In this document: in pieces, positions 30,895-38,303 of the stretch
How positions within the stretch are numbered: the stretch's first letter is position 1
Layout: every line of letters starts with the position of its first letter
Assembly (NCBI GenBank): GCA_963204745.1
Contig: CAUJHF010000053.1
Span: forward strand, 1-64,000
DNA from: Pseudomonadota bacterium
GTDB lineage: Bacteria > Pseudomonadota > Gammaproteobacteria > Steroidobacterales > GCA-2729495
Direction: 5' to 3'
DNA: 64,000 nucleotides
Translations under genes and position numbers: made by a program
The notes under the pieces: model-generated
The model's input: only the letters and a program-made list of their open reading frames with translations
Databases searched by the model: none
What the model was told of the DNA's origin: nothing

Positions 30895-31269
30895 TTATAG
30901 CCACTTCTCCATCTCGGCGACCAGTTTTCGTGCCGCCCACGGATCAGCCAGCACTGCGGGCCGGTCACGGGCGAGCAGAAACAGGAAAATATCGGCCCAC
31001 TCCAGATCCGGCTCACGGCGCCAGATATCGAGCAGAGGCGCGATCGTCTGCCAGATCTCATCAGCGGCAAGCGCCCGCCGGATAACGCCCTGGCGCAGAA
31101 ACTTCGGCTGGATCGCCTGCAGCTCCTGCGGCACAGCGAGCGTCAGCTGCATGCGTGCCGTCTCGCTGACGATATCGAAAGCGGAAAACACAGCCGGCAG
31201 CGGGTAGTGAATACCCCGCGCATACAGTGCGGTGTAGGCCTCATCGAAAGCCTCACGCTCCGCCGCCAA
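30895..31269 (-). CDS. Orphan hypothetical protein inside the cpdA-gumN rearrangement
   Basis: The 124-residue frame starts at a TTG (31269); no ATG or GTG is available and there is no clear ribosome-binding site. The product is soluble, mostly helical by eye, and rich in Ala, Leu and Glu. Segments include LEWADIFLFLLARDRPAVLADPW and a C-terminal AARKLVAEMEKWL. I recognise no family. It may be a real small gene, or the C-terminal part of a longer protein truncated when the region was rearranged, because the frame stays open for only about 11 more codons upstream. It is opposite in strand to both flanking genes. Confidence 0.5.
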   Translation of the reverse strand: MAAEREAFDEAYTALYARGIHYPLPAVFSAFDIVSETARMQLTLAVPQELQAIQPKFLRQGVIRRALAADEIWQTIAPLLDIWRREPDLEWADIFLFLLARDRPAVLADPWAARKLVAEMEKWL

Positions 31270-31350
31270 CGCGCCTGAATGCGCGATGCCAATCTCCCCT
31301 CGTCAGGCCACACCTAAAACCCCCTGCAACCGGCCTGACTGGCCGTTGCC

Positions 31351-31475
31351 CGTCCGGATAGCGGTGGCTGGATCCCTGTCCCGATGGCACCATGCAGACT
31401 TCGGTGGTCTGGGTGGAATAGAGATGTTTTTCAAAAGCGCAGCCGTGCTGTTCATCGCGGCATGGCTCGCGGCCG
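31351..31475 (+). repeat. Direct repeat copy 2: cpdA tail remnant plus gumN start
   Basis: This is the partner of 30676-30800. The cpdA-derived tail (31351-31421, including the TAG) is not attached to any upstream metallophosphoesterase sequence. The gumN-derived half runs on into the intact gene. Differences cluster at codons 2-3 of the gumN frame. Confidence 0.9.
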
Positions 31476-32296
31476 GCAGTGCCTCCGCCCTGCCTCTCTG
31501 GGAAATCACCGGCACGCGGAATCACGTGCTGCTGCTCGGTTCGATTCACACGCTGCGCCCCTCCGACTACCCGCTCGACCCCGCCATCACCGCAGCACTC
31601 GATGCAGCAGATATCGTGTACATGGAGCTGGACATGGACGACATGGACCCGGCAACCAGCTCCGCGACTGTGGCGGAGCTGGCCCGCGATCCGCGCGGCC
31701 GGCAGCTGCCTGAATTGCTCGGTTCCACAGCGTGGCGCAGTGCCGTGGAACAAGGGCAGAAGATCGGCCTGGACCTGGCGCCGCTGGCACCCTTCGAGCC
31801 GTGGTATGCGGCAGTCGTCATCACCCAGCTACGTCTCGACCAGCTCGGCTTCGATCCGTCGCGCGGCGTGGAGAACCAGATCGTGGTGGATGCAAAGAAA
31901 GCCGGCAAGGAAATCCGCGGGCTGGAAACGCTCGAAGGCCAGCTGAAAGCACTCGACGGGCTGTCGCCGGCTGCACAACGCACCTTCCTGCTGCTGACGC
32001 TGGAAGAGGCCGCCACCATCGGCGACGAAGTCGATGACATGATCGCTGCATGGAAAGCCGGCGATGTGCCCGCGCTCGACCGGGAGATGCTAGACAGCGT
32101 CCGCGAGCAACCCGAGGTCTACCGCAGCCTGATCCTCAGGCGCAACGAAGCCTTCAGCCAGGCGATCGCCGCACTTGCCAACGACTCAAAGGACTATCTG
32201 ATCGTTATCGGAACCCTGCACCTGGTGGGCCCGGACAGTGTGCTCAACATGCTGGCGAAAGACGGCCTCAAAACCAGACCGGTGAAAGGTCACTGA
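31424..32296 (+). CDS. TraB/GumN family protein, exported
   Basis: The 290-residue precursor has a signal peptide (MFFKSAAVLFIAAWLAAGSASA, cleavage before LPLWE). The TraB/GumN core follows: LLLGSIHTL with H42, a conserved Glu in VYMELDMD (E69), GKEIRGLETLEGQ, and a C-terminal VIGTLHLVGPDSV. The spaced GxxH and Glu residues suggest a metal-dependent hydrolase related to Tiki-type proteases, but bacterial GumN proteins have no proven reaction. The ATG at 31424 is chosen for the signal peptide. Its upstream region is a duplicated piece of the cpdA end. Confidence 0.88.
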   Translation: MFFKSAAVLFIAAWLAAGSASALPLWEITGTRNHVLLLGSIHTLRPSDYPLDPAITAALDAADIVYMELDMDDMDPATSSATVAELARDPRGRQLPELLGSTAWRSAVEQGQKIGLDLAPLAPFEPWYAAVVITQLRLDQLGFDPSRGVENQIVVDAKKAGKEIRGLETLEGQLKALDGLSPAAQRTFLLLTLEEAATIGDEVDDMIAAWKAGDVPALDREMLDSVREQPEVYRSLILRRNEAFSQAIAALANDSKDYLIVIGTLHLVGPDSVLNMLAKDGLKTRPVKGH

Positions 32297-32309
32297 AGCA
32301 GCGCTGCGC

Positions 32310-32903
32310 CTACTGCCCGCGCTCGTGACGGAAAGGGCGCAGCATGGGGCGCAGTGCGCGCAGACGTTCAACCGGATCCGCCAGCTCCAGACAGCTCTGC
32401 TTCTCCGCTGAGGGCATCGGCAGGATCTCCGCGAGACGGTACCCGACCCAGGCGGCATCGTCATAGTGCTTGTCGATGGAATCGTAAAGCCTGCCGAGGT
32501 CGTCGATGACGGTTTCGAGCAAGGCGGCCATGGGCCTGAATTCCTCCGGCAGCGTCAGGCGCGGCTCTCCGGCAAGCATCCCGACCTCCCCGACATACAG
32601 CCCGTCCCGCTGACGGCTGATGTTGTACAGCTGAAATTTTTTCGTGCCGCGTGCCGTAATGCCCAGAATCCCGTCGCTGCCCTGATACCAGTCTGCAATA
32701 CGCGCCAGGGTTCCCACGCCCGCAGTCTCGACCTCGCTGACATCGGTGCCACTGCAGATCTGCACCACGCCGAATTCGCTCTCCTCGCGCAGGCATCGAC
32801 TGATCATGTCGAGATAGCGCGCCTCGAAAATCCGCAACGGCAGGGGGCCGTCCGGAAACAGCACGGCGTTCAGTGGAAACAGCGGGATCGTCATGCGTGT
32901 CAT
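32310..32903 (-). CDS. Lon N-terminal (LON substrate-binding) domain protein
   Basis: The 197-residue protein consists only of the domain found at the N-terminus of Lon protease, with no ATPase or protease part. Visible motifs are IPLFPLNAVLFPDGPLPLRIFEARY and SEFGVVQI. LGITARGTKKFQL lies mid-protein, and the C-terminal part is helical. Stand-alone members are widespread, including the YcaB-like and cereblon-like groups, with no settled bacterial function; substrate or ligand binding is likely. It follows mpl by 21 bp on the same strand and is probably co-transcribed. Confidence 0.9.
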   Translation of the reverse strand: MTRMTIPLFPLNAVLFPDGPLPLRIFEARYLDMISRCLREESEFGVVQICSGTDVSEVETAGVGTLARIADWYQGSDGILGITARGTKKFQLYNISRQRDGLYVGEVGMLAGEPRLTLPEEFRPMAALLETVIDDLGRLYDSIDKHYDDAAWVGYRLAEILPMPSAEKQSCLELADPVERLRALRPMLRPFRHERGQ

Positions 32904-32924
32904 CAGCGTGTCACCGCAGTCGCC

Positions 32925-34289
32925 TCAGCCAGCAGCCCCGAGTGCGGTCGCCAGCTGGCCGTGTATGCCCTGGAAATCACCGTTGCTCATGACAACAACG
33001 GCATCGCCCGGCTGTCCGGCAGCGGCGAGCTCACGCACGATGGCCGCAGTGTCGGCACAGACCCGCACCTGCGGCGTATCGCGAAATTCGGCATCCAGAT
33101 CCCATTGCAGGCCCGCCGGTCGCAGTATCCAGGCCAGGTCGGCAGCCGAGAGCGCTGCTGCGAGCGTGTCCTGATAGACGCCGAGTTTCATGCTGTTTGA
33201 ACGCGGCTCGAATACCGCGATCACCCGTCGCACATCGGCACGCCGCCGGACCGCCTCGAGCGTGCGCCGTATGGCAGTCGGATGATGTGCAAAATCATCG
33301 AAGAGCTGCACGCCATTGAAATCACCCAGACGCTGCAACCGACGGCGCACTCCGCCGAAGCGACCGATGGCCTCAATCGCAACAGCTGGTTCGACGCCAA
33401 CAGAGACGGCGGCCAGCAGCGCAGCCAGGGCATTCTCTGCGTTGTGCGCACCGGAGAGCTGCCAGTCGCAGCGACCCACTTCCGCCCCCTGATGCAGGAT
33501 GGAGAGCGTGCCCGGCGGATCCTCGCAAGCGGTCCAGTCCGCCACGGTGCCGTTGCTGCTGGCGAAGCGTTGCAGCGGCGTCCAGCAACCGAGCTTCAGC
33601 AGCGCATCTACGTTGGCATCCTTGCCCGGCACAATCAGCGTGCCGTTGCCGGGGATCGCACGGACCAGCTGGTGAAACTGCCGGGTGATCGCCGCAAGGT
33701 CCGGATAGATATCCGCGTGGTCGAACTCCAGATTGTTGATGATCAGTGTCTGTGGCCGGTACAGCAGGAACTTGGCACGCTTGTCGAAGAACGCCGTGTC
33801 GTATTCATCAGCTTCGATGACGAACACCGGATCCTTGCCGAGCCGCGCCGAGAACTCGAAATCTGCCGGTACGCCGCCGATCAGAAACCCTGCATTGCGG
33901 CCCGCATATTCGAGTATCCACGCCACCAGGCTGGTGGTGGTGGTCTTGCCGTGCGTGCCGGACACGCCGATTACCAGGCGATCGCGCAGCACCGTCGTCG
34001 CCAGCCACTCGGGACCCGACATGTAGGGGATACGGCGGTTGAGCAGTTCCTCGATGACCGGCATGCCACGCGTCATCACGTTGCCCACCACGACCATGTC
34101 CGGCGCGGGCGTGAGCTGCGCAGCTTCATAGCCTTCGATCAGCTCAACGCCCAGCCGGGCCAGCTGCTCGCTCATCGGCGGATAGATATTGCGATCCGCA
34201 CCGGTAACACGGAACCCGGCCTCGCGGGCAATCGCCGCCACGCCACCCATGAAGGTGCCGCAAACGCCGAGTATGTGCACATGCTGCAT
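32925..34289 (-). CDS. mpl: UDP-MurNAc:L-Ala-gamma-D-Glu-meso-DAP ligase Mpl
   Basis: Mpl recycles murein by joining the recovered tripeptide to UDP-MurNAc. The 454-residue Mur ligase has an N-terminal Rossmann-like start (HILGVCGTFMGGVAAIAREAG). The ATP loop is SGTHGKTTT (about 110-118), and VIEADEYDTAFFDKR and the C-domain DDFAHHPTAIR complete it. The recycling-type GTFMGG at the N-terminus and total length distinguish it from MurC. Upstream on the same strand is a small membrane protein gene. Confidence 0.95.
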   Translation of the reverse strand: MQHVHILGVCGTFMGGVAAIAREAGFRVTGADRNIYPPMSEQLARLGVELIEGYEAAQLTPAPDMVVVGNVMTRGMPVIEELLNRRIPYMSGPEWLATTVLRDRLVIGVSGTHGKTTTTSLVAWILEYAGRNAGFLIGGVPADFEFSARLGKDPVFVIEADEYDTAFFDKRAKFLLYRPQTLIINNLEFDHADIYPDLAAITRQFHQLVRAIPGNGTLIVPGKDANVDALLKLGCWTPLQRFASSNGTVADWTACEDPPGTLSILHQGAEVGRCDWQLSGAHNAENALAALLAAVSVGVEPAVAIEAIGRFGGVRRRLQRLGDFNGVQLFDDFAHHPTAIRRTLEAVRRRADVRRVIAVFEPRSNSMKLGVYQDTLAAALSAADLAWILRPAGLQWDLDAEFRDTPQVRVCADTAAIVRELAAAGQPGDAVVVMSNGDFQGIHGQLATALGAAG

Positions 34290-34300
34290 GCAGAAACGCC

Positions 34301-34819
34301 TCAGGCAGGTGGTGGTCCGAGCTGCCAGAAAACCAGGTAATTGAGAAAGAAGTATGCGAGTGAAAGCATGAGGCCCGCCACAAAGGGTATGGACAGCGCC
34401 CGCGAAAAAATGTGCCCGTTGACGACCAGCGACCAGCTGACGATCGCAAGCAGGCCCGCAGTCGGCAGCAGCGCGGGCTGGCCGGGAACCGACAACGCAT
34501 CAAGCCAGTAATTGAAGGGCAGCATCAGCACGCCGAGCAATGCGCCGGTACCGAAAAATGCCGTCAGCGTCTGCCCGGAGCGCGACATATGCCGCGTGAG
34601 CCACAAGAGACCCCACACGGTGATGCATAGCAGGCCGATATCGATCAGGACGCTTCTGAACAGCATGACCGACAGGCTGTAGATCGGCAGGGCCAGAAAC
34701 AGCTGCACGATAGCGTAACAAAGGGCGGACAACAGCAGCAGGAAACGCGAATCCGGCAGATCTTCCGGACCCCGGCGGCGCAGTGTGATCTGCAGGAAAA
34801 AGTCGATGATGGCAAGCAT
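34301..34819 (-). CDS. Uncharacterised four- or five-helix inner-membrane protein
   Basis: The ATG at 34819 gives 172 residues (MLAIIDFFLQITLRRRG). Four to five hydrophobic segments follow, for example LLLLSALCYAIVQLFLAL, SVLIDIGLLCITVWGLLWL and SLAYFFLNYLVFWQL. RRRGPEDLPDSRFLL between the first amphipathic piece and the first full helix resembles small YIP1-like membrane proteins of gammaproteobacteria, but I do not recognise the family with confidence. It is 11 bp upstream of mpl on the same strand and divergent from rnd. An ATG at 34870 would overlap the rnd control region. Confidence 0.7.
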   Translation of the reverse strand: MLAIIDFFLQITLRRRGPEDLPDSRFLLLLSALCYAIVQLFLALPIYSLSVMLFRSVLIDIGLLCITVWGLLWLTRHMSRSGQTLTAFFGTGALLGVLMLPFNYWLDALSVPGQPALLPTAGLLAIVSWSLVVNGHIFSRALSIPFVAGLMLSLAYFFLNYLVFWQLGPPPA

Positions 34820-34884
34820 CGTCTGCAGCCGTGCAATCCGTAACCGTGGTGAGAATGGGCGATGATCCACTACACTCCGCCTTT

Positions 34885-36000
34885 ATGCCAGCCCTTATCC
34901 AGACCGGCGCACTGGTCGATCAGCAATCGCAACTCGATGACGCCTGTGCGGCAATTTCCCGCGACAGCCTCATCGCCGTCGATACCGAGTTCGCGCGCAC
35001 CACGCAGTTCACGCCACGACTTTGCCTGGTGCAGATCGCCGCTGGTAAGCAGATATTTTGCGTCGATGAGCTGGCCGGACTCGATACGCGCCCGCTGTGG
35101 GACATCCTCTGTGCCGGAACCGGCATGCGCGTGCTGCACGCGGCAAAGCAGGATCTCGAAGTCGCCTGGGTCACTCACCAACGCCTGCCCCAGCCCCTGT
35201 TCGACACGCAGATCGCAGCCGCACTGGTCGGCCATCCGGCCCAGGTCGGCTACGCGGCACTGGTCAAGGCGCTGCTGGACATCGACGTCGACAAGACCCA
35301 CACGCGGGCCGACTGGTCGCAGCGGCCACTGCGCCCCGAACTGATCGCCTACGCCAACACGGATGTCATCCATCTGCCCACCGTACATGCCCTGCTCTGC
35401 GAGGAACTCGAGCGCCTCGGGCGCTATGCCTGGGCGATCGAGGACAGCGCGCGGCTTGTCGATCCGGCCCTGTACCGGAATGATCCCGACGGCGCGTGGC
35501 GCCGCCTTTCAGGTCTGCCGCGCATGCCGGTTGCGGTGCAGTTGCGCGCGCGACGCCTGGCGCGCTGGCGGGAAGAGAATGCGATCCGCGCAGACCGGCC
35601 ACGGCAGTGGATCATCAGCGATCGCGCGCTGCTGGCTATCGCACAACGCAATCCGCCGGATGAAACCGCGCTGGCCAGCTGCGAAGATCTGCCAGCCGGC
35701 GTGGTACGGCGTCAGGGCGGCGCGCTGCTCGCCGAGCTGGCGGCAGCTGCCGGGGAACTGGCCGACGGTACCGACCTGAGCCAGGAGCTTCGCCCTGAGC
35801 TGACCGATCAGGCCGAGATCAAGCGTCTGGCCAAGATCGTCGATGAGGTGGCAAAGATGCTGAACGTTGCGCCGGAAATTCTCGCCACGCGGAAGGATCT
35901 CTCGGCACTGATCCGTGGCGAACGCGAGCTGCGCCCGCTCTCGGGCTGGCGGCAATCAGTGATCGGTGAGCCGCTGCTCGCGGCACTCAGGACGGCCTGA
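34885..36000 (+). CDS. rnd: Ribonuclease D
   Basis: RNase D is a 3'-to-5' exonuclease that trims tRNA precursors. The 371-residue protein from the ATG at 34885 has all DEDDy catalytic residues: D33 and E35 in DTEFAR, D90 in AAKQDLE, and Y156/D160 in YANTD. Two HRDC-like helical domains follow (about 200-370). In-frame upstream ATGs at 34831 and 34858 are possible; I prefer 34885 because the sequence before it lacks family similarity. Confidence 0.93.
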   Translation: MPALIQTGALVDQQSQLDDACAAISRDSLIAVDTEFARTTQFTPRLCLVQIAAGKQIFCVDELAGLDTRPLWDILCAGTGMRVLHAAKQDLEVAWVTHQRLPQPLFDTQIAAALVGHPAQVGYAALVKALLDIDVDKTHTRADWSQRPLRPELIAYANTDVIHLPTVHALLCEELERLGRYAWAIEDSARLVDPALYRNDPDGAWRRLSGLPRMPVAVQLRARRLARWREENAIRADRPRQWIISDRALLAIAQRNPPDETALASCEDLPAGVVRRQGGALLAELAAAAGELADGTDLSQELRPELTDQAEIKRLAKIVDEVAKMLNVAPEILATRKDLSALIRGERELRPLSGWRQSVIGEPLLAALRTA

Positions 36001-36019
36001 GACAGGACTCCGGAATGGT

Positions 36020-36664
36020 TCAGGCCTTGAGCACCTGCCGGACCCGCTGATAGACCTCATCCACGCTGCCCTGGCCGTTGATCGTGCGGAGCAGTCCCGC
36101 GGCCCGGTAATGTTCGACCAGCGGCTCGGTCTGGGCACGGTATACCTTGAGCCGGTTGCCAATCGTTTCTTCGTTATCATCAGCGCGCTGCACGAGTTCG
36201 CCACCCGCCTTCAGGCAGGCATCCAGCTCCGACTTCGGCGAAAAATGGATGTTCAGCAGTTTGCCGGTGACCGAGCAGGTGCGGCGACCGGTGAGTCGCT
36301 TCATCAGGATCTCGAAGTCCACATCGATGAGTACGGCGGCGTCGAGAGGCCGGCCGATCCCGGCCAGCACGCCCTCAAGCGCGGTGGCCTGGGCTAGATT
36401 GCGCGGAAAGCCATCGAGCACGAATCCAGCCGCTGCATCGTCCTGCTGCAACCGCTCGCGAATGATCCCCAGCACGATGTCGTCAGAAACCAGTTCGCCG
36501 GCGGCCATGGCAGCTTTCGCCCGGCGGCCGAGCTCGCTGCCGGCAGCCACGGACTCGCGCAGCAGATCACCGGTCGACACCTGCGGGATGTGGTGCTCAG
36601 CCATGAGTCGCTGGGCCTGCGTGCCCTTGCCGGAACCCGGCGCGCCAAGAAAGACGATGCGCAA
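36020..36664 (-). CDS. adk: Adenylate kinase
   Basis: Adk balances AMP, ADP and ATP. The 214-residue long-form enzyme has the P-loop GAPGSGKGT (8-16), the AMP-binding STGDLLRESV, VLDGFPRNLAQA, and a full LID domain. The LID (GRRTCSVTGKLLNIHF) has Cys/Ser positions but not the four-Cys zinc pattern of Gram-positive enzymes. It is divergent from the PPi-phosphofructokinase gene across 183 bp. Confidence 0.97.
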   Translation of the reverse strand: MRIVFLGAPGSGKGTQAQRLMAEHHIPQVSTGDLLRESVAAGSELGRRAKAAMAAGELVSDDIVLGIIRERLQQDDAAAGFVLDGFPRNLAQATALEGVLAGIGRPLDAAVLIDVDFEILMKRLTGRRTCSVTGKLLNIHFSPKSELDACLKAGGELVQRADDNEETIGNRLKVYRAQTEPLVEHYRAAGLLRTINGQGSVDEVYQRVRQVLKA

Positions 36665-36698
36665 GTGGGCGCTCCTGATCGGAATAGAGAGGCCGCGT

Positions 36699-36728
36699 AA
36701 ACTACAGTGACAGGCTTCGCCGCGTCAA
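36699..36728 (-). promoter_or_regulatory. Probable adk promoter
   Basis: On the minus strand TTGACG (36723-36728, five of six match) is 18 bp upstream of TAGTTT (36699-36704). It lies about 35 bp before the adk start. The -10 is weak. Confidence 0.4.
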
Positions 36729-36802
36729 ACTGCCACCCGTGCCTGTGTCCGGCCCGCCGGTCACAACGGGAGCGCGGGATGAACGCGCAACCGGTACCGT
36801 TG

Positions 36803-36811
36803 TGCTAATTT
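36803..36811 (+). promoter_or_regulatory. Possible extended -10 of the PPi-phosphofructokinase gene
   Basis: TGCTAATTT matches an extended -10 (TGn followed by a TAATTT hexamer) about 37 bp before the start codon. CAGGAGAG follows as the ribosome-binding site. No clear -35 is present, as is common for extended -10 promoters. Confidence 0.35.
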
Positions 36812-36847
36812 TCACTTCAGAAAGACAGTCCAGGAGAGTCCCCAGCC

Positions 36848-38104
36848 ATGCCGAAGCGGAACGCGTTTTATGCCCAGTCTGGCGGTGTTACCGCCGTCAT
36901 CAACGCCTCCGCCTGCGGAGTGATCGAGACCGCACGCAAGCATCGGGACCGGATCGGCAAACTCTACGCAGGGCGCAACGGCATCCTCGGCGCCCTGGAC
37001 GAGGACCTGATCGACACCAGCAAGGAAAGCGCACGAACCATCGCCGGCCTGCGCTACACGCCCGGTGGCGCCTTTGGCTCGGCCCGCTACAAGCTGAAGG
37101 GTCTCGACGAGAACCGTGCGGAGTACGCGCGCCTGATCGAGGTATTCCGCGCCCACGACATCGGCTACTTTTTCTACAACGGCGGTGGCGACTCAGCCGA
37201 CACCTGCCTGAAGGTGTCGCAGCTCGGCGACCGCCTCGGCTACCCGATCATCGCAATCCACGTTCCCAAGACGGTGGACAACGACCTGCCGATTACCGAC
37301 ACCTGCCCGGGCTTTGGCTCGGTCGCCAAATACATCGCCACCTCGACGCGCGAGGCAGCCCTCGACGTGATGTCGATGGCGCGCACCTCCACCAAGGTTT
37401 TCATCCTTGAGGTCATGGGCCGCCATGCGGGGTGGATTGCGGCTGCCGCCGGACTGGCCGGCGAGAAGGCTGGAGAAGCGCCGCACATCATCCTGTTCCC
37501 CGAGATACCGTTCGATCGGGATGCTTTCCTGAAGCGGGTCAGCGAGTGCGTACGCAAATACGACTTTTGCGTCGTCGTCGTCAGCGAAGGCGCCCGGTAT
37601 GCGGATGGACGCTTCCTGGCCGATGCCGGCACCAGCGACGCCTTTGGCCACAAGCAGCTTGGCGGCGTCGCCCCTGTGCTGGCCACGCTGGTCCGGGATG
37701 AGCTGAAGCTCAAGTATCACTATGCGATCGCCGACTACCTGCAGCGCTCGGCCCGCCACATCGCCTCGCGGGTCGATGTGGAACAGGCCTATGCGGTCGG
37801 CAAGGCAGCAGTGGAGCTCGCCCTGCGCGGCAAGAATTCCGTAATGCCGGCCATCATCCGGAAATCCGACCGGCCCTACCGGTGGACCATCGGCACGGCG
37901 CCCCTCGACAAGGTGGCCAATCACGAGAAAATGATGCCCCGCTCGTACATAAGCCGCGATGGCTTCGGGATCACGCCGGCGGCGCGCCGCTACCTGGCGC
38001 CACTGATTCAGGGCGAAGACTACCCGCCCTACAAGGACGGCCTGCCGGCATACGTCAGCCTCAAAGGTATCCCCGTAAAGAAGAAGCTGCCAAAGCGGCG
38101 CTGA
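36848..38104 (+). CDS. pfp: Pyrophosphate-dependent 6-phosphofructokinase
   Basis: The enzyme phosphorylates fructose 6-phosphate reversibly, using pyrophosphate rather than ATP. Two hallmarks support this in the 418-residue protein. NGGGDSADT (111-119) has Asp115 where ATP enzymes have Gly after the catalytic Asp. PKTVDND (140-146) carries Lys141 where ATP enzymes have Gly. The N-terminal FYAQSGGVTAVINASACG is the donor loop. CAGGAGAG precedes the ATG. It lies between adk and hppA, a setting also described in methanotrophs, where PPi-PFK and H+-PPase genes are linked. Confidence 0.9.
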   Translation: MPKRNAFYAQSGGVTAVINASACGVIETARKHRDRIGKLYAGRNGILGALDEDLIDTSKESARTIAGLRYTPGGAFGSARYKLKGLDENRAEYARLIEVFRAHDIGYFFYNGGGDSADTCLKVSQLGDRLGYPIIAIHVPKTVDNDLPITDTCPGFGSVAKYIATSTREAALDVMSMARTSTKVFILEVMGRHAGWIAAAAGLAGEKAGEAPHIILFPEIPFDRDAFLKRVSECVRKYDFCVVVVSEGARYADGRFLADAGTSDAFGHKQLGGVAPVLATLVRDELKLKYHYAIADYLQRSARHIASRVDVEQAYAVGKAAVELALRGKNSVMPAIIRKSDRPYRWTIGTAPLDKVANHEKMMPRSYISRDGFGITPAARRYLAPLIQGEDYPPYKDGLPAYVSLKGIPVKKKLPKRR

Positions 38105-38155
38105 CGTCCCGACTACAAGGGGATCCCGGCACCATCTGGCGCCGCCGCGCTTTAG

Positions 38156-38164
38156 TGCTATGAT
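38156..38164 (+). promoter_or_regulatory. Possible extended -10 promoter for hppA
   Basis: TGCTATGAT is a good extended -10 element (TGn then TATGAT at 38159-38164), 140 bp before the hppA ATG. No convincing -35 lies at the usual distance. The predicted start near 38171 puts two hairpins in the leader. Confidence 0.4.
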
Positions 38165-38182
38165 TGCGCGCCTTTTTTCCGG

Positions 38183-38214
38183 CCCGCTCACGGCCCTCGG
38201 CCAGGCGGGTTTTT
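38183..38214 (+). terminator. Terminator-like hairpin between pfp and hppA
   Basis: CCCGC (38183-38187) pairs with GCGGG (38205-38209). Between them GGCC (38192-38195) pairs with GGCC (38199-38202), and TTTTT follows at once. It could end pfp transcripts (stop at 38104) or, if the promoter at 38156 is used, act as an attenuator of hppA. Confidence 0.55.
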
Positions 38215-38247
38215 CTGCATAAGAAAGCGGATTCCGGGGGCATCTGC

Positions 38248-38272
38248 GTCAGGCAAGAAAAACCAGCCTGAC
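38248..38272 (+). other. Hairpin in the hppA leader
   Basis: GTCAGGC (38248-38254) and GCCTGAC (38266-38272) form a perfect 7-bp stem with an A-rich 11-base loop, ending about 20 bases before the GGAGG ribosome-binding site of hppA. No T-run follows, so it is a leader structure rather than a terminator. Confidence 0.5.
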
Positions 38273-38303
38273 TCCAATTTGAGTAGTCTTGGAGGACTCG
38301 ACC

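Noticed and set aside
30816-31085. Plus-strand frame overlapping the orphan ORF
   Set aside because: It is low in complexity, rich in Arg and Pro, has no ribosome-binding site and lies opposite a more protein-like frame.
38165-38303. Fluoride or other known riboswitch before hppA
   Set aside because: The fluoride-aptamer core is absent. Only hairpins and a T-run are visible.
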